Positions 1 through 8,155 of a DNA stretch of 64,000 nt are shown here, piece by piece (the stretch's first letter is position 1; the number at the start of each line of letters is the position of its first letter). The stretch comes from Pseudogracilibacillus sp037072025 (GTDB lineage Bacteria; Bacillota; Bacilli; Bacillales; Amphibacillaceae): assembly GCF_037072025.1 (NCBI RefSeq), contig NZ_JAXHDD010000002.1, forward strand, positions 62,001-126,000, given 5' to 3'. The notes under the pieces were generated by a model. That model did not search any database. It was not told the DNA's origin and worked only from the letters and a program-made list of their open reading frames with translations. Made by a program: the position numbers and the translations under genes.

Positions 1-547
1 CAAGACTTTTTATTTTTCTTTCATAGATTTTAAAATCCATTTCCGAAAACAAAACAAAGATTACTTTACCAAAATCATTCTTCTCCAAAAATTCTAGAAC
101 AGTTTCTAAAGCAATGGATGAAGCCAGCTCAATAGGAAATCTATAAGCACCAGTTGATATCGATGGAAATACTATACTTTTTAACCCATGTTGTGTAGCA
201 AGATCAAGAGCATTACGGTAACAGTTGGTCAATTGTTTTTCCTGTATATCTTTTAGATTTTTATCCCAAATGGGTCCAACAGTGTGGATAACATATTTTG
301 CAGGCAAATTATACCCTTTTGTAATTACTACTTCGCCAGTTTGAAGGTATTCACCATTTAATTCATTTTTACGGATATTTTTGCAAGCTTTAAGAAGTTC
401 AGGTCCTGCAGCCTTATGAATAGCTCCATCTACTCCACTACCGCCTAATAACGATCCGTTTGCGGCATTGACAATTACATCCTTAAATTGCTTTGTAATA
501 TCGCCTAAACGAATTTGTATAGTGTTTTTGTTAATTGTATATAGCAT
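1..547 (-). CDS. Macro-domain protein (ADP-ribose/O-acetyl-ADP-ribose hydrolase type), 3' end cut by window edge
   Basis: Reading the minus strand from ATG at 547 gives 182 codons with no stop before the window edge; the family is usually about 170-190 residues, so only the last few are missing. GGAGG at 558-554 lies 6 nt before the start. The N-terminal half shows the macro-domain signature: GDIT, then VNAANGSLLGGSGVDGAIH, and later PSISTGAYRFP, which form the ADP-ribose pocket. Members remove ADP-ribose from proteins or hydrolyse O-acetyl-ADP-ribose in the cytoplasm; the exact substrate cannot be told from sequence. A sirtuin, the enzyme that makes O-acetyl-ADP-ribose, lies far away at 55.5 kb. 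Confidence 0.9.
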   Translation of the reverse strand, partial: MLYTINKNTIQIRLGDITKQFKDVIVNAANGSLLGGSGVDGAIHKAAGPELLKACKNIRKNELNGEYLQTGEVVITKGYNLPAKYVIHTVGPIWDKNLKDIQEKQLTNCYRNALDLATQHGLKSIVFPSISTGAYRFPIELASSIALETVLEFLEKNDFGKVIFVLFSEMDFKIYERKIKSL

Positions 548-738
548 TCAATACCTCCTTATTTTATTCATTATACTATATATTGCGAAAGGTTCTCAGA
601 TTATTATAAAAACATTAGTTGAAATAATTGTAAGAGTAGTGGAAAAGGCTAAGTTGACAAATAACGGCTTCATATTGTATAGTGAATTCAACAAAGTTGA
701 ATAAAAGGAAACTTAGGTTTAATGTTTTTGAATGGTGC

Positions 739-752
739 TGAAAGCGTTTTTA
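739..752 (+). promoter_or_regulatory. Candidate cre site (CcpA catabolite repression)
   Basis: TGAAAGCGTTTTTA matches the cre consensus TGWAANCGNTNWCA at all but one position and lies just upstream of the ribosome-binding site of the HMG-CoA lyase gene. A CcpA site here would act as a roadblock or repressor of a catabolic gene; this is inferred from the motif only. Confidence 0.5.
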
Positions 753-768
753 TAAAGGAGAGAATTAT

Positions 769-1791
769 ATGCGTAGACCAAATAATGTGTTCATCAAAGA
801 AGTAGGGCCAAGAGATGGATTGCAAAATGAAAAAGAATGGGTTTCTACAGATGATAAAGTGGAATGGATTAATATGCTTTCAGAGTCTGGTATAAAAGAA
901 ATTGAGTTTTCATCATTTGTTCATCCAAGGTGGGTTCCCGCATTAAAAGATGCTCGTGAAGTTGGTAAAAGGATAACTCGTAATCCTGATGTAACGTACT
1001 CTGCGCTTGTTCCAAATGAAAAAGGTCTTGAACACGCTTTAGAAGCTGGCATTGATATGGCATCAGTTTTCATGTCGGCAAGTGAGACGCATAATCGAAA
1101 AAACATTAATAAATCCATTGCTGAAACGTATCCTGTTTTAAAAAAGGTAATTGATGGAGCAAAACAGGAGGAAAAACGGGTTACCGGATATATTTCTACT
1201 GTTTTTGATTGTCCATTTGAAGGGAAAATAAATACTGATAATGTGCTTCGAGTTTGTGATCGATTATTTGAACTTGGGGTGGATGATCTTTCATTAGGTG
1301 ATACAATAGGCACAGCAGTCCCTTCGCAAGTCGAGGAATTATTAGAAGCTATATTATATCGTTTTCCAAACAAAGATATTATTATGCATTTTCACGATAC
1401 AAGAGGGATGGCAATAGCAAATATTGTTACCTCTATGAATTACGGAATTAATCGTTTTGATTCATCTGTCGGTGGGTTAGGTGGTTGTCCATATGCCCCA
1501 GGAGCGGCGGGAAATGTTGCAACGAATGATTTGTTGTATTTATTACACGGAGTAGGTATAAATACGGGAATTGATGAAAAGAAATTAGAACAAGCGGCAT
1601 TTTTTATCCAAGCTAAATTAGAAAAACAACTGCCAAGTAGAGCGCTTTCCTATAGAGACAGCCAAACGAAAAAAAGGAATGAGTTCGTACAAGCGAACGA
1701 CACGAGAATGATGGAATCTCCACCACGAAAAAGAGAAATAATCTATTTTTTCCTGAAAAACCAATATGATAAGCTTCGGAGTAAAGAGTAA
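769..1791 (+). CDS. Hydroxymethylglutaryl-CoA lyase
   Basis: This 340-residue protein belongs to the HMGL-like DRE-TIM metallolyases. The N-terminal EVGPRDGLQNE carries the metal-binding Asp, HFHDTRG the metal-binding His pair, and GGLGGCPYAPGA is the HMG-CoA lyase signature with its catalytic Cys. The family cleaves 3-hydroxy-3-methylglutaryl-CoA to acetoacetate and acetyl-CoA at the end of leucine degradation. The start is ATG after AAAGGAGAG. The C-terminal 40 or so residues are basic and extend beyond the usual ~300-residue family length. No other leucine-degradation gene is adjacent, so the gene stands alone. The candidate cre site just upstream suggests carbon-source control. Confidence 0.88.
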   Translation: MRRPNNVFIKEVGPRDGLQNEKEWVSTDDKVEWINMLSESGIKEIEFSSFVHPRWVPALKDAREVGKRITRNPDVTYSALVPNEKGLEHALEAGIDMASVFMSASETHNRKNINKSIAETYPVLKKVIDGAKQEEKRVTGYISTVFDCPFEGKINTDNVLRVCDRLFELGVDDLSLGDTIGTAVPSQVEELLEAILYRFPNKDIIMHFHDTRGMAIANIVTSMNYGINRFDSSVGGLGGCPYAPGAAGNVATNDLLYLLHGVGINTGIDEKKLEQAAFFIQAKLEKQLPSRALSYRDSQTKKRNEFVQANDTRMMESPPRKREIIYFFLKNQYDKLRSKE

Positions 1792-1917
1792 AATATAACA
1801 AATCATCATTTTTATCTTTATGATAAGAATGGTGATTTTTTAGTATACTATACATCTCTACATGGAACTTATATTTTATGATAAAATTAGGACAGAGAAG
1901 TTTGAAAGGGGAGAATC

Positions 1918-2481
1918 ATCATCAATCTTGATAGTTTAGGGAAAAAAATTAAACAATTACGTTTACGCCAAAAAAAAACTCAACAACAAATAGCGGATGA
2001 GTGTAATATCTCTAAAAGCCTCTTGTCTAAAATAGAAAATGGGCAAACTTCTTCTGCGATAGCTACATTATCAAAAATTTCAAAAGTATTAGATGTGCCA
2101 TTATCTTGGTTATTAGAGGATAATCCGGAACAAGATCTTGTGTTGTTATTTAAGTCTGAAAGGCAATCAAAAGTTGGTGATGAGCATATGGGTTATTCAT
2201 ATGAATTACTAGCTAATCGATCTAGATACACAGGTGTTGAACCGACAATTGTTCATGTTACCCCAAAAAATATTAACTTAAGAGAAGATGCATATACACA
2301 TACACAAGATGAATTTATTTACATATTAAAAGGGGCGATAGAACTTTTTTATAATGGAACTAAACATTTTATGAAACAAGGAGATACGGCATATTTTAAA
2401 GGTACTAAACCCCATTTATTTATTCCAGTTGATAATGAAGGTGCAGAGGTTCTAACTTTATTTATTGAAACGAATGACTAA
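1918..2481 (+). CDS. XRE-family regulator with C-terminal cupin domain (apparent ATC start)
   Basis: The frame encodes an N-terminal helix-turn-helix (KIKQLRLRQKKTQQQIADEC, then LLSKIENGQ) followed by a cupin domain (about residues 100-185, HTQDEFIYILKGAIEL). This is the usual layout of small-ligand-sensing MerR/PuuR-like XRE-cupin repressors. Downstream of the in-frame TGA at 1903 there is no ATG, GTG or TTG before 2023, and starting at TTG 2023 would delete most of the HTH. A clear AAAGGGGAG (1905-1913) precedes three consecutive ATC codons (1915, 1918, 1921), so an ATC start is the best reading. A point mutation or sequencing error is the alternative. Target genes are unknown; the rhodanese gene follows 30 bp later. 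Confidence 0.75.
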   Translation: MINLDSLGKKIKQLRLRQKKTQQQIADECNISKSLLSKIENGQTSSAIATLSKISKVLDVPLSWLLEDNPEQDLVLLFKSERQSKVGDEHMGYSYELLANRSRYTGVEPTIVHVTPKNINLREDAYTHTQDEFIYILKGAIELFYNGTKHFMKQGDTAYFKGTKPHLFIPVDNEGAEVLTLFIETND

Positions 2482-2513
2482 TTCTGAATTTTTTCAAAAA
2501 GGAGGAACGTCAA

Positions 2514-2900
2514 ATGTCTATAGATATGATTAAATTTTTTGCTTCGATTATTTTTGCCACGCTTGTCTTAATAAAAATTTTGCCAGGTCGTGGAATTGCG
2601 CAAATTACAGTTAATGATTTGCGCGAACAATTAAAAGACGAATCCATTCAATTTATCGATGTCCGTTCACCTGCTAAGTACAATCAATTTCATATATATG
2701 GTTTTAAGAACATTCCTCTTAGAGAAATTCGTAAACAAGCCAAAAGGTTATCGAAGGATACGAAAACAGTCGTCATTTGCCAAACAGGAGCAAAAGGGAA
2801 TGAAGCTTGTAAACGACTTAAAAGAAGAGGATTTACAAATTTGGCAAATGTACGAGGTGGTTTAAGTACATGGGAACCAATTCATATTGATCGATCATAA
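2514..2900 (+). CDS. Membrane-anchored rhodanese-domain protein
   Basis: The protein has 128 residues. An N-terminal hydrophobic segment (about residues 5-23) would anchor it in the membrane. A single rhodanese domain follows (residues 35-125) with FIDVRSPAKYNQFHIYGFKN and the active-site loop CQTGAKG, whose Cys would carry persulfide sulfur. Single-domain rhodaneses transfer sulfane sulfur; the acceptor is unknown here. The start is ATG after AAAGGAGG. It follows the XRE-cupin gene closely enough to be cotranscribed. Confidence 0.85.
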   Translation: MSIDMIKFFASIIFATLVLIKILPGRGIAQITVNDLREQLKDESIQFIDVRSPAKYNQFHIYGFKNIPLREIRKQAKRLSKDTKTVVICQTGAKGNEACKRLKRRGFTNLANVRGGLSTWEPIHIDRS

Positions 2901-2934
2901 ATAATATGGAAAAAGTGTTTAGTCATAGAGAAAC

Positions 2935-2973
2935 CCGAACTAGATTTTAAAGTTTGTATTAGTTCGGTTTTTT
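2935..2973 (+). terminator. Rho-independent terminator after the rhodanese gene
   Basis: CCGAACTA pairs with TAGTTCGG across a 17-nt loop and is followed by a T-run. Confidence 0.75.
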
Positions 2974-3066
2974 GTTGTTATTTTTGAAAACTTTATGGTT
3001 AATTTTGAATACTAATTATCTTACCGCTACGAAAATATATTTAACTGACATTAGGGTTTCTGTTTT

Positions 3067-3105
3067 AGCCTCCGACACAAGTGTATGTCCTGTGCTGCGG
3101 AGGCT
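3067..3105. repeat. GC-rich inverted repeat of unknown role
   Basis: AGCCTCCG and CGGAGGCT form an 8-bp perfect stem around a 23-nt loop that holds a further ACA.../TGT pairing. No T-run follows, so it is not an obvious terminator. It stands out from the AT-rich surroundings of the 2900-3240 intergenic region, which otherwise holds no gene. Confidence 0.5.
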
Positions 3106-3242
3106 GAAGCCATGACAGTTAGAAGATAGTCTATAGGAAAATAACGGTACTGTTACTAGATTAAACATTTTTGTGGTAATGTCTTCCAGCATATAACTAT
3201 ATTTTCAAAATTTCAAATATAGTTTTGAGAAAGGATGTTTTT

Positions 3243-3428
3243 ATGGAGCTTTTAATTGTTTTTTTAATTATTATTTCTGTTTTATCCATATTTACTGTTG
3301 TGGTTTTATTTAGACCAAGTAAATCTCATGACATGAATTATAAAGAGGGGTTATTTTATCCCTTTTTCTTTGCTTTAGTTGCTTATGTTACATTGGCTAT
3401 TGCATTTTTTTTAAATGAAATGTTTTAG
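3243..3428 (+). CDS. Small two-helix membrane protein
   Basis: This is a 61-residue protein starting at ATG 3243, 8 nt after AAAGGA. It is almost entirely hydrophobic: one segment at residues 2-23, a short polar loop (RPSKSHDMNYKEG), and a second segment at about residues 37-58. No family recognised. A terminator follows directly, consistent with a single-gene transcript. Confidence 0.6.
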   Translation: MELLIVFLIIISVLSIFTVVVLFRPSKSHDMNYKEGLFYPFFFALVAYVTLAIAFFLNEMF

Positions 3429-3471
3429 TTTTAAAAGTAAAACATTAATTAATTATGGGTGTGATTACTGT

Positions 3472-3508
3472 ATAAAAGATACGAGAAATCTCTCTTGTAT
3501 CTTTTATC
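3472..3508. terminator. Bidirectional terminator
   Basis: ATAAAAGATAC pairs with GTATCTTTTAT around a short loop, with A/T runs on both sides. It can end the small membrane gene on the plus strand. The acyl-CoA synthetase gene reads toward it from the other side. Confidence 0.7.
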
Positions 3509-3636
3509 ATTATTGAGTGTTTTTATCCGTTATGCTGAAACTGTTTACGTCCACTCTACGTATGAGGGTTGACCGCTATAATAGTAACATTTTAAACTTC
3601 CTTTCCTTCCCTTCGTTCTTCTTTGGATTCGTATGC

Positions 3637-5220
3637 CTATTTTTCATAGATATTTCGTAAATTCTTTTTTAATACCTTCCCACTTGGATTCTTTGGTAGA
3701 GCCTCTGTAAAATATACGAATTTCGGAGATTTAAATGTCGATAAGTGTTGTTTACAAAACTGAATGATAGCTTCTTCTGTTAAAGACTTATTTTCTTTTA
3801 GGACAATTATAGCGGTAATCGCTTCAATCCAGTAATCATCTTTAACGCCGATTACGGCAACTTCTGCTACTTCTTTCAGCTGATAGATTACTTCTTCTAC
3901 TTCCCTGCTTGATACACTAATTCCTCCAGTATTAATAATATCTTTTTTTCGATCAACAATTGTAATATACCCTTCTTCATCCATAACGCCAAGATCACCG
4001 CTATGAAACCAACCATTTTTAAAAACTTCCAACGTTTTTTCGGGATCATTTAAATATCCGAGCATTGCATGCGGTGTTCGGTGTACAATTTCACCTATTT
4101 CCCCTTTAGGTACTTCAAAGTCATTTTCATCGACAATTTTCGTTTCAACATGTAAGGTTGGTTTTCCTGCAGACCCAAGTTTTCGTAATTGATCTTCTGG
4201 TTGTAAGGCTGTAGCAAGTGGTGCAACTTCTGTCTGACCGTAAAAATTCCAAAACCGCGAATTCGGCAATCTTCTTGATAATTCTCTTAATATTTCCCGG
4301 GGCATAATTGCTGCTCCATAATAACATTTTTCTAAAGTATTTAATTGAACATTGTCGAAATCGGGATGACGGAGTATCGCAATCCATACGGTCGGTGGTG
4401 CAAATAATTGTGAAGCTTTATGTTTTTCAATCGTCTCCATAATGATTGCTGGATTCGCTTCTTCAAGGATAATTCCAGTTGCACCAATATAGATGCTTGG
4501 CCCTAAAAAGACATGCAGCTGGGCACTGTGGTAAAAAGGAAGTGCATGAACAAGTATGTCACGACTACTCATTTGCCCATCGACTACACTACTTACGTAT
4601 TCACTAATAATACTTTTATGCGAAAGCATAACTCCTTTTGGTGATGATTCTGTGCCACTTGTATATAAAATATGGGCGAGATCATCATCACTAATATCTA
4701 CTTCAACGGGTGTAGTTTCTTGGTTATATTGAATTTTAGATAGTGCTATCCATCCCTCTCTAGTAGATTCTGCACTTATTGTTTCTAATAAATATCGCTG
4801 TTTTATTGTCGACCCTTTAGCCGATTGGTCAAGCGTTTCCGCATATTCAGTTGTTGCAAATAAACCATCTACTTCTGCATGATTTAAAATATAGCCAATA
4901 TCTTTTTCCGTTAACATATAATTTATTGGGATTAATACAGCCCCAATTTTAGCTACTGCAAAATTAATAATTACAAAATCTAGGTTGTTTTTGGAAAGTA
5001 GTGCTAATTTGTCTCCTTTTTTAATACCCTCTTTCATTAAACCATGGGCGGTTTGGTTGACCAAATGGTATAATTCCAAGTAAGTCACGCTACGATTTTT
5101 GTATGTAAAAGCAAGTTTGTCCGGGTATCGTGCGGCCGTTCTTGTCAATAGATCTCCTAGCGTATTTCTCCGTGCACGTTTTATCAAGGTTGCAGATTGA
5201 TCGTGATGAATGTTCTTCAT
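3637..5220 (-). CDS. AMP-dependent acyl-CoA synthetase (fatty-acid/long-chain CoA ligase family)
   Basis: This is a 527-residue ANL-superfamily enzyme. The P-loop YTSGTESSPKGVMLSH, the A5 motif NFYGQTEVAP, the hinge-region HSGDLGVMDEEGYITIVDRKKD and the C-terminal Lys in PKNPSGKVLKKNL are all present, so it should be active. Such enzymes make an acyl-AMP and then an acyl-CoA in the cytoplasm. The substrate may be a fatty or aromatic acid and cannot be read from the sequence. The start is ATG after GGAGGG. It is monocistronic, divergent from the YfhD-like gene. Confidence 0.85.
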   Translation of the reverse strand: MKNIHHDQSATLIKRARRNTLGDLLTRTAARYPDKLAFTYKNRSVTYLELYHLVNQTAHGLMKEGIKKGDKLALLSKNNLDFVIINFAVAKIGAVLIPINYMLTEKDIGYILNHAEVDGLFATTEYAETLDQSAKGSTIKQRYLLETISAESTREGWIALSKIQYNQETTPVEVDISDDDLAHILYTSGTESSPKGVMLSHKSIISEYVSSVVDGQMSSRDILVHALPFYHSAQLHVFLGPSIYIGATGIILEEANPAIIMETIEKHKASQLFAPPTVWIAILRHPDFDNVQLNTLEKCYYGAAIMPREILRELSRRLPNSRFWNFYGQTEVAPLATALQPEDQLRKLGSAGKPTLHVETKIVDENDFEVPKGEIGEIVHRTPHAMLGYLNDPEKTLEVFKNGWFHSGDLGVMDEEGYITIVDRKKDIINTGGISVSSREVEEVIYQLKEVAEVAVIGVKDDYWIEAITAIIVLKENKSLTEEAIIQFCKQHLSTFKSPKFVYFTEALPKNPSGKVLKKNLRNIYEK

Positions 5221-5368
5221 AGTATCCCTCCATAAAATTTACTTATTATTAGTATATTTCAGAATTTTATTTAAAACAATGATGTTTTCCACATTTAGTT
5301 GCGCTTTCACATGAAATTGTTAAAAATACACAAACTATAATTACGTTAAAAAGAAAGAGGTGGAAATA

Positions 5369-5545
5369 ATGGGTAGAGATGAACATAATAAGCCAAAAGG
5401 GAGAAATCGTTTTGCGCAAACACCAAAAAATCAAATTACGGAAAATATCGATGTGGAGTTCTCTCATGAAATAGCAGATGAAGATGATGAAGAAGCAATT
5501 AGAAGAGCTCGTGCAGCGGATCGACGAGTGAAAGAAGATGAATGA
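5369..5545 (+). CDS. YfhD-like small protein
   Basis: A 58-residue hydrophilic protein starts at ATG 5369 after AGAGGTGG. It opens with MGRDEHNKPKGRNR, then PKNQ..DVEFSHEIAD and an acidic/basic Ala-rich tail (EEAIRRARAADRRVKE). This is the pattern of the YfhD family of Bacillus sporulation-associated small proteins, whose function is unknown. Family assignment is from memory of the motif. Confidence 0.7.
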   Translation: MGRDEHNKPKGRNRFAQTPKNQITENIDVEFSHEIADEDDEEAIRRARAADRRVKEDE

Positions 5546-5607
5546 TAATGAAGAGCAAAGTTTCTATTTGTATATTTGAAACTGTACGAAATCCTGAGAA
5601 GAAGAAA

Positions 5608-5635
5608 AACCCTTCTACCTAAAATTAGAAGGGTT
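5608..5635. terminator. Terminator between the convergent YfhD-like and AbgT genes
   Basis: AACCCTTCTA and TAGAAGGGTT form a 10-bp stem with an 8-nt loop. On the minus strand it is followed by TTTTTC, so it ends the transporter transcript. Confidence 0.8.
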
Positions 5636-5644
5636 CCGATTATT

Positions 5645-7162
5645 TTATGGATAGTAAATTGGTGATCCAGGACCTAAATCGATTCCTAATAAAATCCAAA
5701 CAATAAGTAAAATTGTCCATGATACGAGGAAAAATAATGAATAAGGAATCATAACAGATATTAATGTTCCTATTCCCATCTTTTTATCGTATTTTTGTGC
5801 AAATGCAATGATTAGCGCAAAATAGGTCATTAATGGAGTAATAATATTTGTTGACGAATCAGCAATACGATAAGCCATTTGAGTTACTTCAGGTGAATAA
5901 CCTAATTGCATCATGATTGGTACAAATATCGGTGCCATCATTGCCCATTTAGCTGACGCACTTCCGATAAATAAATTGATAACAGCTGATACTAAGATAA
6001 ATACCAATAGAAGCGGTATACCTGTTAAATTAACTTTTTCTAAAAAGTTAGCTCCATAAACACCAACGGCAAGTCCCATATTACTCTCGGAGAAAAAGGC
6101 GACGAATTGTCCGGCGGTAAACGCCAAAACAATAAACATTCCCATTGTTCCCATCGTTTTGGCTAACTGGTCAGCCACATCTTTATCATTTCTAATCTCT
6201 TTTGTAACCTTTCCATATACAAGACCGGGTACAAAGAATAATAAAGCAATAATTGGTACTAAAGAATCCATGAATGGAGATTGAATAATCGCACCATTTT
6301 CACCTCGAAGTGGTGCATTCGGCGGTAAGACGAACAAGGAGATAATGATTAATGTTAGTACAACAGAAATGATCGACCAATTTAGACCTTTCTTTTCAAT
6401 TGCTTTTAATCCTTCCAATTTCTCACGATAAATACCATTATACTCGCCGAGTCTCGGTTCTACTATTCGATCTGTTACCCATGCACCTACGATCGTTAAT
6501 AAAAAGACAGATACAATGATAAAATAATAGTTCATTGCAACGTTCATCGTTTCTGCATAGGCAGGATCAATAATTTTTGCTGCATCGATTGTCATACCAG
6601 CTAATAATGGGTCTAAAGAAGTGATGATTAAGTTTGCACTAAAACCCCCTGAAACCCCAGCAAATGCAGCGGCTAGTCCCGCTAGCGGATGCCTACCTAA
6701 CCCGGCAAAAATTACTGCTCCAAGTGGTGGTAAAACAACATATCCTGCGTCTGATGCAACACTTGACATAATACCAGCAAAAACAAGTCCAGCTGTAATG
6801 AGTCGCTTTGGAATAAATAAAACAAATCCACGTAATAGTGCACTAATTAGACCTGTACTTTCGGCAATACCTATTCCAAGCATTGTCACTAGTACAATTC
6901 CAAGTGGTGCAAATCCGATAAAGTTATCAGTAATTGATGTAAATATATATTGGATTCCTTCTGTGCTTAATAAGTTTTTAACTTCTACAAACTCCCCTTT
7001 ATTTCCGGGGTGTTCGACACTTATACCAAATGAAGAAACGATTGCTGATAAAATCACTACTAACAACGCTAATATTGCAAATAATGTGACAGGATGTGGC
7101 AATTTATTACCAACTGTTTCTATCCCATCTAAAGAACGTTGCAGCATGCCCTTTCTCTTCAC
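5645..7162 (-). CDS. AbgT-family transporter
   Basis: A 505-residue polytopic membrane protein. It begins LDGIETVGNKLPHPVTLFAI, the characteristic AbgT opening, and later shows the paired hairpin-type motifs of the family (ASDAGYVVLPPLGAVIFAGL, and SASAKWAMMAPIFVPIMM with DSSTNIITPLMTYF). AbgT proteins move p-aminobenzoyl-glutamate and some export sulfonamides, driven by ion gradients. The GTG start follows AGGAGGG by about 10 nt. Monocistronic. Confidence 0.88.
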   Translation of the reverse strand: MKRKGMLQRSLDGIETVGNKLPHPVTLFAILALLVVILSAIVSSFGISVEHPGNKGEFVEVKNLLSTEGIQYIFTSITDNFIGFAPLGIVLVTMLGIGIAESTGLISALLRGFVLFIPKRLITAGLVFAGIMSSVASDAGYVVLPPLGAVIFAGLGRHPLAGLAAAFAGVSGGFSANLIITSLDPLLAGMTIDAAKIIDPAYAETMNVAMNYYFIIVSVFLLTIVGAWVTDRIVEPRLGEYNGIYREKLEGLKAIEKKGLNWSIISVVLTLIIISLFVLPPNAPLRGENGAIIQSPFMDSLVPIIALLFFVPGLVYGKVTKEIRNDKDVADQLAKTMGTMGMFIVLAFTAGQFVAFFSESNMGLAVGVYGANFLEKVNLTGIPLLLVFILVSAVINLFIGSASAKWAMMAPIFVPIMMQLGYSPEVTQMAYRIADSSTNIITPLMTYFALIIAFAQKYDKKMGIGTLISVMIPYSLFFLVSWTILLIVWILLGIDLGPGSPIYYP

Positions 7163-7313
7163 CTTGTTTTGTCCCTCCTAAGATACTTTTCTAACGTGTA
7201 AAAAAATAATAAAATAACTAACTTCCCTATTATAGGAGAAATTAAACTAAATTTAAATAGTTTGAACAAAAGTAGTAATTATCTTTCTTTTCTAAAAAAT
7301 ATGTTTACTATAA

Positions 7314-7469
7314 GTGCGTGTTTAAAAAGGAGAATAAAAAGGACCAAGAAGTTCGAGGCGGCGCAGTTTCGAGCAACGGAATGTATGCATTTAGATACAT
7401 GAGTAGCGGAGAAACAAGCCAACGAAGACATTCGCAGTGTCATTTTTACCGGACTTTTTGAACATCCTC
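7314..7469 (+). mobile_element. MITE-like element, copy 1, with 5-bp target duplication
   Basis: A 156-bp element runs from GTGCGTGTTTAAAAAGG to CCGGACTTTTTGAACATCCTC. Its ends are imperfect inverted repeats, and it is flanked on both sides by TATAA (7309-7313 and 7470-7474), a 5-bp target duplication. It has no transposase. Full or partial copies occur at 25058, 42146 and 62128. Short ORFs inside it are not genes. It fills most of the 7163-7523 intergenic gap. Confidence 0.85.
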
Positions 7470-7523
7470 TATAAAAATAACCTCTATTATTAATAAATAG
7501 AGGTAAACAAATGATTTTAATAT

Positions 7524-7739
7524 TTAATCTACTTTTTCAATTTTTAATAGTTTGTTCATATCATCTATATCTAAAGCATTTACTATTTTCTCCAAGTGTT
7601 CAAATTGAATCCGTTGTCTCTTCCCATTTGCTAATTCACTTAGTGTTGCACGCCTTATACCTGTTTTAATATGTAATTGAGTAACGGATAAGTCGTACTG
7701 ATACATAAGTTCGTTTAATTGTAATTTAACTTTTCTCAA
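7524..7739 (-). CDS. Small XRE-type HTH regulator
   Basis: A 71-residue protein that is essentially one helix-turn-helix domain of the Cro/C1 type (QLHIKTGIRRATLSELANGK). It is divergent from the small gene at 7840, with two TGTAC dyads between them. It resembles size-minimal phage-type or restriction-modification controller proteins. It probably binds those dyads and represses both directions; that is inference from layout. Confidence 0.8.
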   Translation of the reverse strand: MRKVKLQLNELMYQYDLSVTQLHIKTGIRRATLSELANGKRQRIQFEHLEKIVNALDIDDMNKLLKIEKVD

Positions 7740-7758
7740 CTATATCCTCTCCAAGCTA

Positions 7759-7817
7759 TTGACTGTACTTATAAGGGTACAGTATAATACAATTAATATT
7801 GTACTCTTATAGGTACA
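7759..7817 (+). promoter_or_regulatory. Divergent promoter with paired TGTAC operators
   Basis: TTGACT (7759-7764) and TATAAT (7783-7788) form a sigma-A promoter with an 18-bp spacer for the 7840 gene. Two 18-bp dyads, TGTACTTATAAGGGTACA (7764-7781) and TGTACTCTTATAGGTACA (7800-7817), lie 36 bp centre to centre. The first fills the -35/-10 spacer and the second lies just downstream of -10, an arrangement suited to repression by the adjacent HTH protein. Confidence 0.75.
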
Positions 7818-7839
7818 AAATATTAGGGAGGTTCGTCCA

Positions 7840-8079
7840 ATGGATATGAATTATATTATGGGAAAAGTAAATCAGAAACTTACTGTATTGGAAATAGAAC
7901 AGAAAATTATTCATATAGCCATGGGTTTAATGGATGAGGAAGTTTACTCTAGAAACGATGCAGTTATGGATCTAATTGACGTTATTGAATCGTTGAATTT
8001 TGAAAATGATGGTCTGTTAAATGAAATAAGGAAAGCGAGGAAGGAGATTACTAGTTACAATCAAAAATTCGACATTTGA
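7840..8079 (+). CDS. Small protein of unknown function, under the TGTAC operators
   Basis: A 79-residue protein starting at ATG 7840 after AGGGAGG. It is predicted mostly helical and rich in charged residues, with no recognised domain. It lies between the HTH regulator and the methyltransferase gene and is probably part of the same imported locus. It could be an accessory regulator of the methyltransferase; no function is assigned. Confidence 0.55.
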   Translation: MDMNYIMGKVNQKLTVLEIEQKIIHIAMGLMDEEVYSRNDAVMDLIDVIESLNFENDGLLNEIRKARKEITSYNQKFDI

Positions 8080-8155
8080 CAACATGAGAACATACGTTTA
8101 TAATACCCATTAACAAGTTAAAAAAATACCTACATTTTTTAAGGGGTTATTCAAT

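Noticed and set aside
468..704. 78-codon plus-strand ORF
   Set aside because: It overlaps the 5' end of the macro-domain gene antisense and has no ribosome-binding site.
6621..7181. 186-codon ORF antisense to the AbgT gene
   Set aside because: It is a shadow of a strongly supported transporter gene; composition (Pro/Ser/Thr-rich) is typical of antisense frames.
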